Assembly (NCBI RefSeq): GCF_000759535.1
Contig: NZ_CP009455.1
Span: 3,472,001-3,536,000, forward strand
DNA length: 64,000 nt
Origin: Pseudomonas cremoricolorata
Lineage (GTDB): Bacteria; Pseudomonadota; Gammaproteobacteria; Pseudomonadales; Pseudomonadaceae
Direction: 5' to 3'
A program made the translations under genes and the position numbers. The notes under the pieces are model-generated. The model had not been told where the DNA came from and searched no databases. It saw nothing but the letters and a program-made list of their open reading frames with translations. Positions 62,664 to 64,000 of the stretch are shown here, piece by piece. Each line of letters opens with the position of its first letter. Position 1 is the first letter of the stretch.

Positions 62664-64000
62664 ATGACAACGATTGCCGAATTGGGGATCCGGATTGACT
62701 CCACACAGGCCGCCCAGGCGGCCATCAATCTCGACAAATATACCGCTGCGGTCAAACGCAGCGGCGAGGCAGCCGTCCAGGCCGGTCGCGCCTGGGACCT
62801 GACCCTGAGCGGCCTGCAACGTAGCAGTGAGTCCCTGCAGCAGCAGCTCGAAACATTACAGTTCACCGCCCTCGACCTGCCGCAGCAAAGGGCCAGCCTA
62901 GGCAACACGGCGCCATCGGCAGCGAGCACTGACGGTGGCGGGCTGATGGGCGTGCTCGAAGGCGCCAACACCACAGCCGACGCCTTCAGGAATGCCCGCG
63001 ATGCGGTCAACGAAGTGAGCGGAATGATGCCGCCGCTGGCCATGGGCGTGGGTACGGTCGCTGCCGGCGCTGGAGCGGCGGTCGCCGCGATCGGGGCACT
63101 GGCCTATGGCTATGTCGCCGGCATGCAGGAAACCGAGGCGTACAACCGGGCGTTGATTCTCAGCGGCGAAGTCGCGGGGGTGAGTGCCAATGCCCTGGCC
63201 GACATGGCCGAGCGTCTGGGTGGCGGCAGCGCCACGGTGGGCGAAGCCGCAGCGGCACTCGCCCAGCTGGCCGGCAGCGGCAAGATCGCCGGGGATAACT
63301 TCGAGCAGATCGCCAGCGCGGCGCTGGCCATGGAAGACGCCACCGGCAAGGCAGTGTCCACCACCGTCGACGAGTTCGTGAAAATCGCCGAGGACCCGGT
63401 CAGTGCTGCCCAGGCGCTCAACGACCAATACCACTTCCTGACGGCTTCGGTGTATTCGCAAATCGCTGCGCTGCAGGAACAGGGCGATGAAACCGGCGCG
63501 GCGCAGTTGCTCACCGAGACCTACGCGCAGACTCTTGAAAGCCGCTCGGCGCAAGTCACCGAGAACCTCGGCGCGGTGCAACGTGCCTGGCGCAGCATCA
63601 AGAACGAAGCGGCAGGGGCACTGGACACAGTACTCGATATCGGGCGCCAGACCACCGAAGCCCAGCAGATCGCCAAGCTTGAAGCCAAGCTGGCGCGGCC
63701 AGCGAACTATTCCACGCATCCGTACTTTGGGCCTGGCAGTAACCGCAAGGCGGATGAGCAGGAGCTGGAGCGCCTGAAGCTTGAGCTCAAGCAGTCCGAG
63801 GAGGCGGCTCGACTCAAAGCGCAGAAACAGCGCACTGAGGACGAGGCCATGGCGGGTGTGCAAGTGATCGCCCGCGAGGCCAAGGCATCGATCACGCAGG
63901 TCGAACGGTTGCAGAACCGTCTCGACGATTTGCATGCAGCACGCAACAAGGCGGCAGGCGCGGTCGGCGGGATCGCTTCTGATGTACAGGCGCAATTTGA
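62664..64000 (+). CDS. Phage tail tape measure protein (cut by window edge)
   Basis: Open to the window end, 445 or more residues. N-terminal MTTIAELGIRIDSTQAAQAA, Ala-rich coiled coils, a hydrophobic stretch (PPLAMGVGTVAAGAGAAVAA) and TENLGAVQRAWRSIKNEAAG, the lambda gpH pattern. Sets tail length and acts in DNA or pore delivery. Follows T by 3 bases. Confidence 0.88.
   Translation, partial: MTTIAELGIRIDSTQAAQAAINLDKYTAAVKRSGEAAVQAGRAWDLTLSGLQRSSESLQQQLETLQFTALDLPQQRASLGNTAPSAASTDGGGLMGVLEGANTTADAFRNARDAVNEVSGMMPPLAMGVGTVAAGAGAAVAAIGALAYGYVAGMQETEAYNRALILSGEVAGVSANALADMAERLGGGSATVGEAAAALAQLAGSGKIAGDNFEQIASAALAMEDATGKAVSTTVDEFVKIAEDPVSAAQALNDQYHFLTASVYSQIAALQEQGDETGAAQLLTETYAQTLESRSAQVTENLGAVQRAWRSIKNEAAGALDTVLDIGRQTTEAQQIAKLEAKLARPANYSTHPYFGPGSNRKADEQELERLKLELKQSEEAARLKAQKQRTEDEAMAGVQVIAREAKASITQVERLQNRLDDLHAARNKAAGAVGGIASDVQAQF

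Overview
The window looks like a chromosomal segment of a Pseudomonas, most likely of the P. putida / P. fulva / P. entomophila type. The basis is the cis/trans fatty-acid isomerase gene beside metH, the thrS-infC-rpmI-rplT-pheS-pheT-ihfA-merR block followed by a proline tRNA, a DUF1654 protein (a Pseudomonas-specific family), an AnsB-type asparaginase, and high GC throughout.

Left part (1-32.9 kb), mostly core or widely shared genes. The start of metH (reverse, cut by the window edge) is followed by cti, an acyltransferase, nfuA and a SCO1 / PCu(A)C copper pair for cytochrome oxidase. Next come a large Orn/Lys/Arg decarboxylase homologue that has lost the PLP-binding lysine, an azlC-azlD-araC operon, and a three-gene operon (YqcI/YcgG protein, LysE exporter, SGNH-like protein) divergent from a LysR regulator. 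A GNAT acetyltransferase, a second NifS/IscS-like desulfurase, an MHS transporter, a hybrid histidine kinase, ansB, a lipoprotein inhibitor and a cold-shock gene lead into the translation block thrS to ihfA. In that block infC appears to use the AUU start codon.

Middle part (32.95-57.7 kb), an accessory region beginning at tRNA-Pro(GGG). Just after the tRNA lies a broken integrase end, the usual scar of a tRNA-integrated island. Then comes a complete siderophore locus between two PchR/YbtA-like AraC regulators. An unusual fusion protein should make salicylate and activate it. A 3268-residue NRPS with the order ArCP-(Cy-A-PCP)x3 carries the same cysteine code in all three A domains and should add three cysteines. 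A thioesterase with an N-terminal TubC-like docking domain probably releases the product. Two saccharopine-dehydrogenase-like proteins and a carboxyl/O-methyltransferase-like protein may tailor it. A TonB receptor, an RhtX/FptX-type permease and a SnoaL-like protein form the uptake operon. Fur-box-like sites lie upstream of each transcription unit. There is no PKS, no methyltransferase insertion in the A domains and no classical PchG/Irp3 reductase, so the product should differ from pyochelin and yersiniabactin.

Right part (57.8-64 kb), a phage-derived region. It holds a LexA-boxed DUF1654 gene, a CI/PrtR-like S24 repressor, a possible late regulator, two small membrane proteins (holin candidates), and then directly lambda-type tail genes: tail tube, G, G-T by a -1 frameshift at GGGAAAC, and the tape measure running off the window. 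No head, terminase or portal genes lie between the lysis and tail genes, which suggests an F-type tailocin rather than a full prophage.
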